A DNA stretch of 28,156 bases from JALYQB01 sp035640155 (GCA_035640155.1 DASQWR010000090.1:1-28156); one strand, 5' to 3'. Positions 1-7,034 are shown, counted from the stretch's first letter. The notes: generated from the sequence alone by a model not told the origin. Numbers and translations: made by a program.

Positions 1-135
1 CTCGGTGCCGCCGACGCGCAGCACGTCGCCGTCGGCCAGCTGAGCCGCCGGCGGTGGCGTGTCCGGGTGCGCCAGCTCCCACAGCACGTGCTCGGCCGGG
101 TGCAGCAGCACCGGGGCGTCGAGGCGCTGCGCCAG
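1..135 (-). pseudogene. Fragment of an MBL-fold metallo-hydrolase, 5' end missing
   Basis: Read on the minus strand from 135 to the window edge, this gives 45 codons, starting LAQRLDAPVLLHPAEH and ending DGDVLRVGGTE. This resembles the middle of small metallo-beta-lactamase-fold hydrolases, just before their T-P-G-H segment. No start or ribosome site belongs to this frame. It is joined directly, one base out of frame, to the 5' end of mscR. In mycobacteria a hydrolase of this type follows mscR (Rv2259-Rv2260), so the fragment fits a deletion that removed most of mscR and the start of its neighbour. The metal-binding H-x-H-x-D-H motif would lie in the lost part. The gene runs off the window, so its 3' end is unknown. 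Confidence 0.6.
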
Positions 136-271
136 CGCCGGTGTGGCAGACGCCGCAGGCCTGCACCGTCACCAGCGCCTCGCCGGGCCCGGGATCCGGC
201 ACCTGCACCGTCTCCACGGTCACCGGCGCGCCCTTGCCGCGCGCCACCACCGCGCGAACCTCGTGCGCCAC
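136..271 (-). pseudogene. mscR: 5' stump of mycothiol-dependent formaldehyde dehydrogenase
   Basis: A GTG at 271-269, with a GGGAGG ribosome site at 277-282, opens a frame beginning VAHEVRAVVARGKGAPV and reaching the zinc-ligand motif CGVCHT near 141. This is the N-terminus of zinc-dependent S-(hydroxymethyl)mycothiol dehydrogenase (MscR/AdhE2), which oxidises the mycothiol adduct of formaldehyde. After CHT the expected continuation disappears and the frame becomes Ala/Arg/Pro-rich; one base off, a metallo-hydrolase sequence begins. The remaining stretch of about 44 codons lacks nearly all of the catalytic and the whole NAD-binding domain, so it cannot be active. The clean ribosome site and start suggest the upstream signals are still intact. 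An assembly collapse is the alternative to a real deletion. Confidence 0.72.
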
Positions 272-428
272 TGCAGCCTCCCGGACGCCAGGTCACGTTG
301 ACAGCGCAAGCGTGCCACGACCGGTGATCCATTGCGACGCGGCCACACCGACCTCAGGTGGTCGGAGCGTGAGTCTCCCGCCGACGGCGGCGGGCGTCGG
401 CGGGAGAAGTGCAGCAGGTTCCTCCAGT

Positions 429-1022
429 TCAGCGCAGCGCCCGCACCGAGCTACCGGCCTTGCCAGCCCGCGCTGACACCTGCGCGCCGGCACCGGCGAT
501 GCGGGCCTTCGCGGCCTTGCGGGCGAGCTTGGAGGCGCGGACGGCGTTTCGCTTGTCCCTGCGGGCGAGCTTGGCGACGCGAGCGGCGTCCCGCTTGGCC
601 CGGCGGGTGCGCCAGCCAACCGAAGGCTTGCCCTGGGTGTCGGCCGCCGCGAACATCAGGCCACCGAGCAGGCCGGCATTCTTCAGGAAGTGAACCCGCT
701 GTGCCGCACCGTCGCCACTGACGGTCTTCCGGAAAGGATGCTCCGTCACCGTGGTCGGGATGTGGCTCACCGCCAGCGCGGTCGCGGCCAGCCGGGGTGC
801 CCAGCCGAACGCGAGCAGCAGACCGGCCCCGATCTTCACCGCGGCATCGGCCTGCACCAAGGTGGCCGGCTCGACAGGGCGGTTGGTGGGCAGCGCGTCC
901 CGGCCCTTCGCGAGCAGGGGCGCGGCGGCCGCGATCTTCGGGGCGGGATTGATCAGCTGCTCGATCCCGCTGGAGACGAAGATCCCGGCGAGCAGGGGAC
1001 GTGCGACGCGGCGTAATAACAC
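429..1022 (-). CDS. DoxX-family membrane protein with long basic C-terminal tail
   Basis: This is a DoxX-like integral membrane protein of 197 residues; the family has about four membrane segments and is loosely tied to redox and thiol stress, with no settled reaction. The start chosen is GTG at 1022-1020, giving VLLRRVARPLLAGIF, because GAGGAG lies at 1030-1035, seven bases upstream. Hydrophobic segments are visible near residues 5-20, 60-85 and 110-127. From about residue 135 the protein becomes a Lys/Arg/Ala-rich tail of some 60 residues built on a 14-residue tandem repeat (KRDAARVAKLARRD, then KRNAVRASKLARKA). Such a tail is not part of the family core as I know it. The gene is divergent from csbD and shares a 275-base intergenic region with it. 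Confidence 0.72.
   Translation of the reverse strand: MLLRRVARPLLAGIFVSSGIEQLINPAPKIAAAAPLLAKGRDALPTNRPVEPATLVQADAAVKIGAGLLLAFGWAPRLAATALAVSHIPTTVTEHPFRKTVSGDGAAQRVHFLKNAGLLGGLMFAAADTQGKPSVGWRTRRAKRDAARVAKLARRDKRNAVRASKLARKAAKARIAGAGAQVSARAGKAGSSVRALR
518..601. repeat. 42-bp tandem repeat inside the DoxX gene
   Basis: Two adjacent 42-base units (518-559 and 560-601) differ at about seven positions. Being 14 codons long, the unit keeps the frame and encodes the basic repeat in the tail of the DoxX protein. Confidence 0.85.
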
Positions 1023-1148
1023 GGCAGAGCTCCTCTTCGACTGGACCAACAGGTGATCATGGATCGTGAGCCCGAACCGTAGTCCTCCTGGCCCGGCGGC
1101 GCGAGTCCTCACCGGGTCGATGGCGCACGTCTAGACCGGCGCTCCGGT

Positions 1149-1173
1149 GTTTGCTCCCGGCATGTCCGGGTAT
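1149..1173 (+). promoter_or_regulatory. SigF/SigB-type stress promoter upstream of csbD
   Basis: GTTT at 1149-1152 and GGGTAT at 1168-1173 are separated by 15 bases. This matches the GTTT-N15-GGGTA pattern known for actinobacterial SigF and Bacillus SigB promoters. It lies about 120 bases before the csbD start. CsbD is a classic member of the general stress regulon, so position and downstream gene agree. The leader would be long, roughly 115 bases. Confidence 0.6.
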
Positions 1174-1296
1174 ATAGGGGTTATGTGGGCGACCAGAGGG
1201 TGCTGTCCGCTGCTCCTGGAGTAGTTCGCCGGGGGTGCGTCCGTATCGCAGGCGCCGAGCGCCTGGATCCTTAGCTGAGGTTCGAGGGAGAACGCG

Positions 1297-1482
1297 ATGG
1301 CCAATGACGACAAGCTGGACAACAAGATCGAAGAGGGTGCCGGCAAGTTCAAGGAGACCACTGGGCGTGCCACCGGGGACGAGTCGCTGCGCGCCGAGGG
1401 CGAGGGCCAGAAGGACAAGGCCCAGCTGAAGGACGCGGTGCAGGACGCTGCGGCGAAGGTGAAGGACATCTTCAAGAAGTAG
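1297..1482 (+). CDS. csbD: CsbD-family general stress protein
   Basis: This is a small, highly charged protein of 61 residues beginning MANDDKLDNKIEEGAGKFKE. The segments KIEEGAGKFKETTGRATGDE and GEGQKDKAQLKDAVQDAA are the hallmark of the CsbD family, soluble helical proteins induced by general stress whose molecular role is unknown. The length is typical. ATG at 1297 follows a GAGGGAG ribosome site about six bases upstream. A SigF/SigB-type promoter at 1149-1173 and a strong hairpin at 1495-1533 make it look like a single-gene transcript. The antisense frame is also open here but has no recognisable protein. Confidence 0.93.
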   Translation: MANDDKLDNKIEEGAGKFKETTGRATGDESLRAEGEGQKDKAQLKDAVQDAAAKVKDIFKK

Positions 1483-1494
1483 CCTGTTTCTCCC

Positions 1495-1533
1495 CAGCGC
1501 CCCACCGTGCCGCCCGGGCGCGGTGGGGCGCTG
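1495..1533 (+). terminator. Hairpin terminator after csbD
   Basis: A perfect 13-base-pair stem (1495-1507 with 1521-1533) encloses a 13-base loop. It begins 12 bases after the csbD stop. There is no T-tract, which is common for actinobacterial terminators. Confidence 0.75.
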
Positions 1534-1553
1534 CTGGGCCAGAATGCGGCCTG

Positions 1554-2057
1554 ATGCGACTGCTGATCCTTGCCGACACCCACGTTCCCGCCCGTGCCCG
1601 TGACCTGCCCGAGCAGGTGTGGCACGAGGTGGGGGAGTCCGACGTGGTGGTGCACGCCGGCGATTGGGTCGACGTCGCGCTGCTCGACGCGCTGAGAGGG
1701 CGGGCGGCCCGGCTGGTCGGGGTGTACGGCAACAACGACGGCGCGGCGCTGCGGGCGCGGCTGCCGGAGGTGGCTCGGGTGCAGCTCGGCGGCGTGCGCC
1801 TCGCGGTGGTGCACGAGACCGGGCAGTCGCGGGGCCGCGAGGCGCGCTGCGCCCGCGCGTACTCCGACGTCGACGTCCTCGTCTTCGGCCACAGCCACAT
1901 CCCGTGGGACACCACGGCGCCATCGGGGTTGCGGCTGCTCAACCCGGGTTCGCCGACTGACCGGCGGCGCCAGCCGCACTGCACCTACCTCACCGCCCGG
2001 GCGGCGGGCGGTGCCCTGCACGACGTCACGCTGCACCGCCTGCCTCCCCGCCGCTGA
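1554..2057 (+). CDS. YfcE/MJ0936-type metallophosphoesterase
   Basis: This is a 167-residue calcineurin-like phosphoesterase. The ordered metal-binding motifs are all present: D-x-H (Asp8, His10), HAGD (Asp37), GNND (59-62), VVHE (His87) and GHSH (His113, His115). They are followed by LLNPGSP, typical of the short YfcE/MJ0936 branch. These enzymes bind two metal ions and hydrolyse phosphodiesters such as bis(p-nitrophenyl) phosphate in vitro; the physiological substrate is usually unknown. It should be cytoplasmic, as no signal peptide is seen. ATG 1554 matches the family start (MRLLILADTH) although no strong ribosome site precedes it. The next gene starts 25 bases downstream on the same strand, so the two may be cotranscribed. 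Confidence 0.9.
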   Translation: MRLLILADTHVPARARDLPEQVWHEVGESDVVVHAGDWVDVALLDALRGRAARLVGVYGNNDGAALRARLPEVARVQLGGVRLAVVHETGQSRGREARCARAYSDVDVLVFGHSHIPWDTTAPSGLRLLNPGSPTDRRRQPHCTYLTARAAGGALHDVTLHRLPPRR

Positions 2058-2082
2058 GCCCTCCGGTGGCAGGATCGGTGTG

Positions 2083-3180
2083 GTGACCGAGCCCCGCGAT
2101 CCCGGCGTCGACCTGCGCCGGATCGCCTTCTTGCTCGAGCGCGCCCGCGAGGCGACGTACCGGGTGCGCGCGTTCCGCACGGCGGCGGCCGCCATCCAGG
2201 ACCGTGACGACGTCGCGCAGCGCGCGCACGCCGGCACGCTGACCGCGCTCCCGGGCGTCGGCGACGTCACTGCGCGGTGTGTGATGGAGTCGCTGGCCGG
2301 GGAGGAGCCGGGGTACCTGCGCCGGCTCGAGGAGGCCGCGGGGACGGGGGTGGCCCCAGCGGGATCGTCGCCAGTGGGGTCCTCCCCGGCGGGATTGTCC
2401 CCGGAATCCGTGCGGGACGGTGCGGCGCTGCGGGACTCGTTGCGCGGTGACTGTCACACCCATTCCGACTGGTCCGACGGCGGCTCCCCGATCGAGGAGA
2501 TGGCGACAACGGCTCACGAGCTGGGCCACGACTACCTGGTGCTCACCGACCACTCGCCGCGGCTCACCGTCGCGAACGGCCTGTCCGCCGAACGGCTGCG
2601 CCGCCAGCTCGATGTGGTGGCCGGGCTCAACGAGACGCTGGCGCCGTTCCGGATCCTCACCGGCATCGAGGTCGACATCCTGCTCGACGGAACGCTGGAC
2701 CAGCAGGAGGAGCTGCTGGCCCAGCTCGACGTCGTGGTGGCGTCGGTGCACTCGAAGTTGCGGATGCCCGAGGAGGAGATGACCGAGCGGATGCTCGCCG
2801 CGGTGCGCAACCCGCACGTCGACGTGCTCGGGCACTGCACCGGGCGGCTGCTCACCGGGAAGGGCCGACCGGAGTCGACGTTCGACGCCGGGGCGGTGTT
2901 CGCGGCCTGCGCGGAGCACGGCGTCGCGGTGGAGGTGAACTCCCGTCCCGAGCGGCTCGACCCGCCCAAGCGGTTGCTCCGGCTGGCGGTGCAGACCGGT
3001 TGCCTCATCTCGATCGACACCGACGCGCACGCCCCGGGCCAGCTCGACTGGCTGCCCTACGGCTGCGAGCGGGCCGCGGTCTGCGGCGTGCCGCCGGCGC
3101 AGGTGGTCAACACCTGGGCGCCCCGGCACCTGCTCGCCTGGGCCGGTGACCACACCGCCCGGCCGGGGAGCGCGGGCTGA
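2083..3180 (+). CDS. Helix-hairpin-helix plus PHP-domain phosphoesterase
   Basis: The protein has 365 residues. Residues about 8-85 resemble the helix-hairpin-helix head of family X DNA polymerases (ALPGVGDVTARCVMESL). A Ser/Pro/Gly linker with a five-residue repeat follows at 93-107. Residues 121-345 form a PHP metal-dependent phosphoesterase: DCHTHS (His125, His127), TDHS (His157), GIEVDI (Glu196), VHSKL (His223), LGHCTG (His251) and DTDAH (Asp312, His316). The polymerase palm of bacterial PolX is missing, so it is a PolX-like nuclease module without a polymerase. M. tuberculosis Rv3856c is a similar stand-alone protein as I recall. GTG 2083 is preferred, with GTG 2080 possible; frames further upstream overlap the phosphoesterase gene. 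The DNA-end processing role is inferred. Confidence 0.85.
   Translation: MTEPRDPGVDLRRIAFLLERAREATYRVRAFRTAAAAIQDRDDVAQRAHAGTLTALPGVGDVTARCVMESLAGEEPGYLRRLEEAAGTGVAPAGSSPVGSSPAGLSPESVRDGAALRDSLRGDCHTHSDWSDGGSPIEEMATTAHELGHDYLVLTDHSPRLTVANGLSAERLRRQLDVVAGLNETLAPFRILTGIEVDILLDGTLDQQEELLAQLDVVVASVHSKLRMPEEEMTERMLAAVRNPHVDVLGHCTGRLLTGKGRPESTFDAGAVFAACAEHGVAVEVNSRPERLDPPKRLLRLAVQTGCLISIDTDAHAPGQLDWLPYGCERAAVCGVPPAQVVNTWAPRHLLAWAGDHTARPGSAG
2359..2403. repeat. Three 15-bp tandem repeats in the PHP gene linker
   Basis: Units 2359-2373, 2374-2388 and 2389-2403 encode AGSSP, VGSSP and AGLSP, between the HhH and PHP domains. The unit preserves the frame. Confidence 0.8.
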
Positions 3181-3194
3181 GGTGCTCCGCGCTC
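3168..3194. terminator. Hairpin between convergent genes
   Basis: A perfect 8-base-pair stem (3168-3175 with 3187-3194) spans the stop of the PHP gene and precedes the stop of the minus-strand gene at 3214. It is suited to end transcription from both sides. Confidence 0.55.
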
Positions 3195-3213
3195 ACGCGG
3201 GGCGTGCCGGGTG

Positions 3214-4470
3214 TCAGTGCACCCGAAGGTGGTCCTCGAAGCCGGCCACCAGCGCCCGCCAGGCGGCTACCTCGGCGTCGAACGGCGGGCTGGGCGCGAG
3301 CCGGGTCGGGTCGGGCCGCAGCACGAACGAGACCAGCCACCCCAGCGGCTCCGATTGCACCAACGCCGCCTGCGCGGTGTCGCCGCCGGCCCAGGCGTCG
3401 GCGTCGGTCAGCAGTTCGACGGCCAGCTCGAGCTGCACCGGGTCCACCGCCTCCGGCCCGGAGGCGAGGTCGTCGGCCAGCCCGGTGAGCACGTAGACGT
3501 TGTCGTCATCAACGGCGATCTCGAGCTCCCCGGCATTGGCGCGGTCGGTCACCTGTTCCCAGGTCGCGACGCCCTCCAGGTCGTGGTCGCCGGCACCGTC
3601 GGGGCCGGATCCGGCCTCCACCAGGTAGCGGGTCAGCCCGCGGGGCGAGCCGAAGACGTCGATGCGCCCGGTGGCTCCGAGGAAGACCGGTGTGTCGTCG
3701 AGGTAGCAGCGCAGCGTGTAGTGCTCCCCGAGCCCGCTGACGATGCGGATCGGGTCGATGCCCACCTCGGCCCAGAACGCCAGCGCCGGGTCGGTGGGGC
3801 CCACCTCGTCGTCCACGGCCACCACCTCGACCTCCTCGGCGTCGTCCCCCGCCTCGGCGGCCTCGTACGCTTCGGCCTCGGCGAGTTCGGTCTGCGCAGC
3901 GGCCACCGCGGCCGGGTCCACCTGCGGAGTGTTGATCACCGCGTCGAGCGCGTCGAGCACCTCGTCCCAACGCTCGGCGACCGCCGTGGACATCGCTGCC
4001 CAGAGCCGGGCGCCCTCCCGGCCGCCGAAGGGCAGCGTCCCGCCGTCCAGCATGGAGAAGCCGGCGGCGGAGTCGAGCACCTCGTGCACCACGTCCAGCT
4101 CACACACGTCGGCCAGCGAGCGCGCCATCGACACGATCTCCGCGAGCTCCGCGATGTTCCAGGTGTCCGGGTCCTCGGCGACCAGTTCCGGCACCCCGAC
4201 CAGGTCGTAGCTCTGTGTCTCCTCCGGCATCAGGTCGGGTGCGGCGAGCTGCGGCACGGCGCTCCACGCGGGATGGTCGGCCAGGTCGTGCTCGCGGGCG
4301 GTGCGCACGAAAGCGACCATGGACGCCACGTCCGGGAACGCGAACAGGTCGTCGCCGTCGCCGAGGAATGCCTCCCACTCCTCGCCGTCCTCTCGCCACC
4401 GGGGAGCCCACAGGGTGACGAAGTCGCCAGCCGTCAGCCCGAGCTCGATCGGGACGATGTCCTGCGCCAT
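3214..4470 (-). CDS. Conserved acidic hypothetical protein of the T7SS-linked operon
   Basis: This is a 418-residue, strongly acidic soluble protein starting MAQDIVPIELGLTAGD at ATG 4470. No catalytic motif, signal peptide or membrane segment is seen. Its parts are an N-terminal block rich in W, D and E (WAPRWREDGEEWEAF), a central segment with VGVPELVAEDPDTWNI, an acidic linker near residues 200-225, and a C-terminal half that reads like a second globular domain (YTLRCYLDDTPVFLG). I recall similar actinobacterial proteins of unknown role, sometimes given the doubtful label primosomal protein. It ends a minus-strand run whose upstream members look secretion-associated, with a 53-base gap to the previous gene, so it may be a cytosolic partner. 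The longer frame to 4869 is rejected because it overlaps a coding neighbour. Confidence 0.78.
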   Translation of the reverse strand: MAQDIVPIELGLTAGDFVTLWAPRWREDGEEWEAFLGDGDDLFAFPDVASMVAFVRTAREHDLADHPAWSAVPQLAAPDLMPEETQSYDLVGVPELVAEDPDTWNIAELAEIVSMARSLADVCELDVVHEVLDSAAGFSMLDGGTLPFGGREGARLWAAMSTAVAERWDEVLDALDAVINTPQVDPAAVAAAQTELAEAEAYEAAEAGDDAEEVEVVAVDDEVGPTDPALAFWAEVGIDPIRIVSGLGEHYTLRCYLDDTPVFLGATGRIDVFGSPRGLTRYLVEAGSGPDGAGDHDLEGVATWEQVTDRANAGELEIAVDDDNVYVLTGLADDLASGPEAVDPVQLELAVELLTDADAWAGGDTAQAALVQSEPLGWLVSFVLRPDPTRLAPSPPFDAEVAAWRALVAGFEDHLRVH

Positions 4471-4523
4471 GACGCGGCAGCCTAACGCCGGACACCCGCC
4501 CGCTACGCCCGCGGGCGCCGGTG

Positions 4524-5075
4524 TCACCGGTCGGAACGCAGGGTGGCAGGATCGAAGGAGAAGACGTCGTCCTCGCCGGGGTTTTCCTCGGGCTGGCCGC
4601 GATGGCGCGGCGCGGGAGCACGGGTGACCCCCATCCGGGCGTCGCGGCGGTGCTGGAACTCGGCCGGGTCGATGCCCGGCCCGTGCTCGCTGCGGGCCGG
4701 CACCGGCGGGCCGATGCCCTCCATCGCTGCGGTGACCGTGTCGCCCAGCAGCGGCGCGAGGGTGTCGTAGGCGCGCTGAGTGGCGTGCTGCGCGGCGGCC
4801 TGTGCGGTCTGCACGATCAGCTCGCCGAGCCGTTCCGATCCCCATCCGGCGGCGTCCTCCCGCAGCCACAGATCCAGCAGCTCGCCCCGGGCGCTTACCA
4901 GCGCTGCGACGATGCCGTCGGGGTCCTCGGCCTGCCCGGTGACGCGACCCAGCAGCCGCTCGACCCCGTCGATCGCCTCCCGCTGGGCACGGGCAGCGGC
5001 GATCAGGGCGCCGGTCTCCCGGTCCAGCGGAACCCGCTCCAGCGGAACGCGCTCCAGTGGCGAGGAGGGGGTCAC
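4524..5075 (-). CDS. YbaB/EbfC-like protein, second of two in the operon
   Basis: The 183-residue protein contains DPDGIVAALVSARGELLDLWL followed by a helix around ERLGELIVQTAQAAAQHAT. This is the beta-strand/helix layout of the YbaB/EbfC fold, which in mycobacteria and relatives occurs in proteins coded beside ESX clusters. The upstream gene shows the same layout, so the two look like diverged paralogues. GTG 5075 overlaps the upstream stop as GTGA and has GGAGG five bases away; GTG 5078 is possible but crowds the ribosome site. The N-terminus has a five-residue repeat (LERVP). The C-terminal 60 residues are charged, proline-rich and probably disordered. DNA binding is known for classic YbaB but not shown here. 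Confidence 0.7.
   Translation of the reverse strand: MTPSSPLERVPLERVPLDRETGALIAAARAQREAIDGVERLLGRVTGQAEDPDGIVAALVSARGELLDLWLREDAAGWGSERLGELIVQTAQAAAQHATQRAYDTLAPLLGDTVTAAMEGIGPPVPARSEHGPGIDPAEFQHRRDARMGVTRAPAPRHRGQPEENPGEDDVFSFDPATLRSDR
5023..5060. repeat. 15-bp tandem repeat at the 5' end of the YbaB-like gene
   Basis: Units 5023-5037 and 5038-5052 differ by one base, and a partial third follows to 5060. They encode the repeated LERVP/PLDR motif near the N-terminus. Confidence 0.75.
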
Positions 5076-5476
5076 CACGCCCTCCGCAGCACCGGGGAGT
5101 CCTCGTCGGGCTCGGGTCGGCGCTCCGGCGACGGCAGCCCGAGCCGCTCGAGCGATCGGGTGGCCGGTGGGTCCAGCACCCCGGACAGCGCCCGGTGCAG
5201 CCGGCCGGATGCCTGGAGGGTGGCCCGCGCGGCCAGCGCGACCACCTCGCGGGAGATCTCCGCGGTGCCGCGACGCAGCGCCGCGGGAGTCAGCCGGACG
5301 TCGGTCAGCACGCCGCCGGGGGAGACCACCACCGTGATCGACCCGTCGGCCGAGCGCGCTTGCCCGGTGATCGGGCCGGACGCGGCGAGCTGCGTCGCAC
5401 CGCGGTCGGCGGCCGCGGTGGCGCGTTCCGCGAGCCGCTGCACCGCGATGACCGTCGAGTCCCTGTGGTGACCCAC
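5072..5476 (-). CDS. YbaB/EbfC-like protein, first of two in the operon
   Basis: This is a 134-residue protein. The core ITGQARSADGSITVVVSP, then GGVLTDVRL and a helix (EISREVVALAARATLQAS), matches the YbaB/EbfC fold as found in type VII secretion neighbourhoods. The start chosen is GTG 5476 (VGHHRDSTVIAV). It lies 10 bases after the NlpC/P60 stop and has AGGGAG just upstream, although the spacing is short (3 bases). A frame opening further upstream would overlap the hydrolase gene and is not favoured. The stop at 5072-5074 overlaps the start of the next gene by four bases, which suggests translational coupling and perhaps a pair made in equal amounts. Function beyond the fold is unknown. Confidence 0.72.
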   Translation of the reverse strand: MGHHRDSTVIAVQRLAERATAAADRGATQLAASGPITGQARSADGSITVVVSPGGVLTDVRLTPAALRRGTAEISREVVALAARATLQASGRLHRALSGVLDPPATRSLERLGLPSPERRPEPDEDSPVLRRAW

Positions 5477-5486
5477 GCGCTCCCTG

Positions 5487-6620
5487 TCAGCCCGTCGGCC
5501 GGTAGAAGCCGAGGAACGGCATGCCCGAGTTGGTGGTGCGCAGCTCGCCGACCTGCACCGGGTCGCCCGCTTCGACAATCTGACCGTTGCCGATGTACAT
5601 CGCGACGTGACCGTCCCACACCACCAGGTCCCCGGGTAGCAGCTCCGCCGCTGACGGTACCTCTGCGCCGATCGCCTGCGCGGCAGAGTGCCGCGGGATC
5701 TCCAGGCCTGCGTCGGCGTAGGAGCTCATGGTCAGGCCGCTGCAGTCCAGTGCCTCACCCGGGGTCGTGCCACCCCAGACGTAGGGTACGTCGAGGTTGC
5801 TCAGCGCGTTGCGCACGGCCTGAGCGGCGATCTCGTTGGGCGCGGCGACGGTGCTGCCGTCGGGCAGGTTGACGTCCACCCCGTCGCCGGGCTGGGGCGG
5901 GATCGCGACCGGCAGCTGGGGCTTGGTCGCAGTGTCCCCGCCACCCCCGGAGCCACCTCCGTCGGGCCCGGCACTCCCCCCGGAGCCGGCGCCGTCGCCC
6001 GCCACGGTGGTCGGCGCCGTCCCGGCAGGTGTGGTGGACACGGGTCCGGCGTCGTTGCCGAGGGGCACCCCCACCTCGTCGAGCGCGACCTCCGGCGCAC
6101 TCAGCCGCCCGACCAGGCCCGCCAGTCCGACGCGCACCCGCTCCAGCTCGGTCGCGGACTGCTCGACATAGCCCGAGGCGATGCCCTGCAGCTGGGCGGT
6201 GGCCTCGGGCACCGGCCCCGGTGCCCCGGCCCGTTGCGCTGCCAGCGCGGCCTGCACGATCGGTCCGGCCTCGTCGAGGAACCCCTGGATCAGCGCGTCG
6301 ATGCGGGTGCGGGCCTGGGTGATCAGGCTGACGGCCTCGGCCGCGACCTCCCGAGCCGCGGTCGCGGCGGTGGCCAGCCCGTCCAGGGCGCTGTTGAGGG
6401 CACCCAGCCGGTCGGTGTAGGCACCGGCCCGCTCCCCCCACCATCCGCCGAGCAGCGCGTTCGCCGCCGCCCGGTGATCGCCCTGCACAGCCTCGATCGC
6501 ACCCTGCACTCGGCCGAAGGCATCCCCGGCGGCATCCGCACCGCCGGTGTCCCCGTCCAGCTTCGCCAGGTGGTCCTCCATCGGGGCGACCAGGGCGAGC
6601 AACAGCCCCTGCACGCTCAT
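5487..6620 (-). CDS. WXG100-like helical domain fused to NlpC/P60 peptidoglycan hydrolase
   Basis: The protein has 377 residues. Residues 1-180 are alpha-helical and contain LLGGWWGERAGAY (W60-G62), similar to the W-x-G turn of WXG100/ESX substrates. Residues 190-232 are a Gly/Pro/Thr-rich linker. Residues 262-377 are a C40-type NlpC/P60 domain: VPYVWGG, then LDCSGLT (Cys293), PGDLVVWDGHVAMYIG (His338) and a polar residue near Glu350. Such enzymes cut stem-peptide bonds of peptidoglycan. No Sec signal peptide is visible, so export through a type VII system with the small EspC-like protein coded 14 bases upstream is the natural inference. ATG 6620 has a GAAGGAA ribosome site. Catalytic residues appear intact. 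Confidence 0.88.
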   Translation of the reverse strand: MSVQGLLLALVAPMEDHLAKLDGDTGGADAAGDAFGRVQGAIEAVQGDHRAAANALLGGWWGERAGAYTDRLGALNSALDGLATAATAAREVAAEAVSLITQARTRIDALIQGFLDEAGPIVQAALAAQRAGAPGPVPEATAQLQGIASGYVEQSATELERVRVGLAGLVGRLSAPEVALDEVGVPLGNDAGPVSTTPAGTAPTTVAGDGAGSGGSAGPDGGGSGGGGDTATKPQLPVAIPPQPGDGVDVNLPDGSTVAAPNEIAAQAVRNALSNLDVPYVWGGTTPGEALDCSGLTMSSYADAGLEIPRHSAAQAIGAEVPSAAELLPGDLVVWDGHVAMYIGNGQIVEAGDPVQVGELRTTNSGMPFLGFYRPTG

Positions 6621-6634
6621 CCGTTCCTTCCCCC

Positions 6635-6964
6635 TCAGAGCTGCGTGGACCGGTTGACCAGGCGGGCGTGATCCTCTTCGTGCTGCCCGTAGCCGGTGTT
6701 GGCGCCGCGCACCGCTGCGGCGAGCGCGTCCAGCGCCGCGGCAGCAGCGGCCAGCCCGTCCACCTCACGCTGGGTCGCCTGCTGGAACGCCGCGGTCAGC
6801 CCGACCTCCCGCCCGACCTGGCCGAAGCAGTCCGCGGCGAGCGCGGTCGCCCCGCTCAGTGTCGCGCTGCCGGTCTCGCCGAGCTGTGCCGCGAGACCGG
6901 GGACGGCGCGGCCGTAGGAGGCCAGCGTCGCCGGATCGACGTAGTACCCCGCTGGCTGGCTCAC
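6635..6964 (-). CDS. EspC-like type VII secretion target protein
   Basis: This 109-residue helical protein, starting MSQPAGYYVDPATLASYG, resembles the small EspC/WXG100-like secreted partners of ESX systems. Two long amphipathic helices are broken near ALAADCFGQVGRE. The tail contains YGQHE (Tyr92 to Glu96), matching the Y-x-x-x-[D/E] export signal known from mycobacterial type VII substrates. GTG 6964 is preceded by GGGGAGGT at five bases, the best ribosome site of the cluster. It heads a minus-strand operon: this gene, the WXG-like-NlpC/P60 protein, two YbaB-like proteins and the acidic protein. No EccC ATPase or membrane component lies in the window, so the secretion machine must be elsewhere. 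Confidence 0.8.
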   Translation of the reverse strand: MSQPAGYYVDPATLASYGRAVPGLAAQLGETGSATLSGATALAADCFGQVGREVGLTAAFQQATQREVDGLAAAAAALDALAAAVRGANTGYGQHEEDHARLVNRSTQL

Positions 6965-7034
6965 TCCGACCTCCCCGGCGCTGTTCGTCCCTGGGACGCC
7001 GCAGGCGTCCCCCTGGTTCCGCAGCGTGCCCTAC

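Noticed and set aside
1131..2270. Long minus-strand frame across csbD and the metallophosphoesterase
   Set aside because: It covers two clearly recognised plus-strand genes and an intergenic promoter and terminator, with low-complexity composition.
3211..4485. Plus-strand open frame opposite the acidic protein gene
   Set aside because: It has no recognisable domain, shows His/Arg/Val-rich shadow composition, and lies antisense to a gene with a sensible start and protein.
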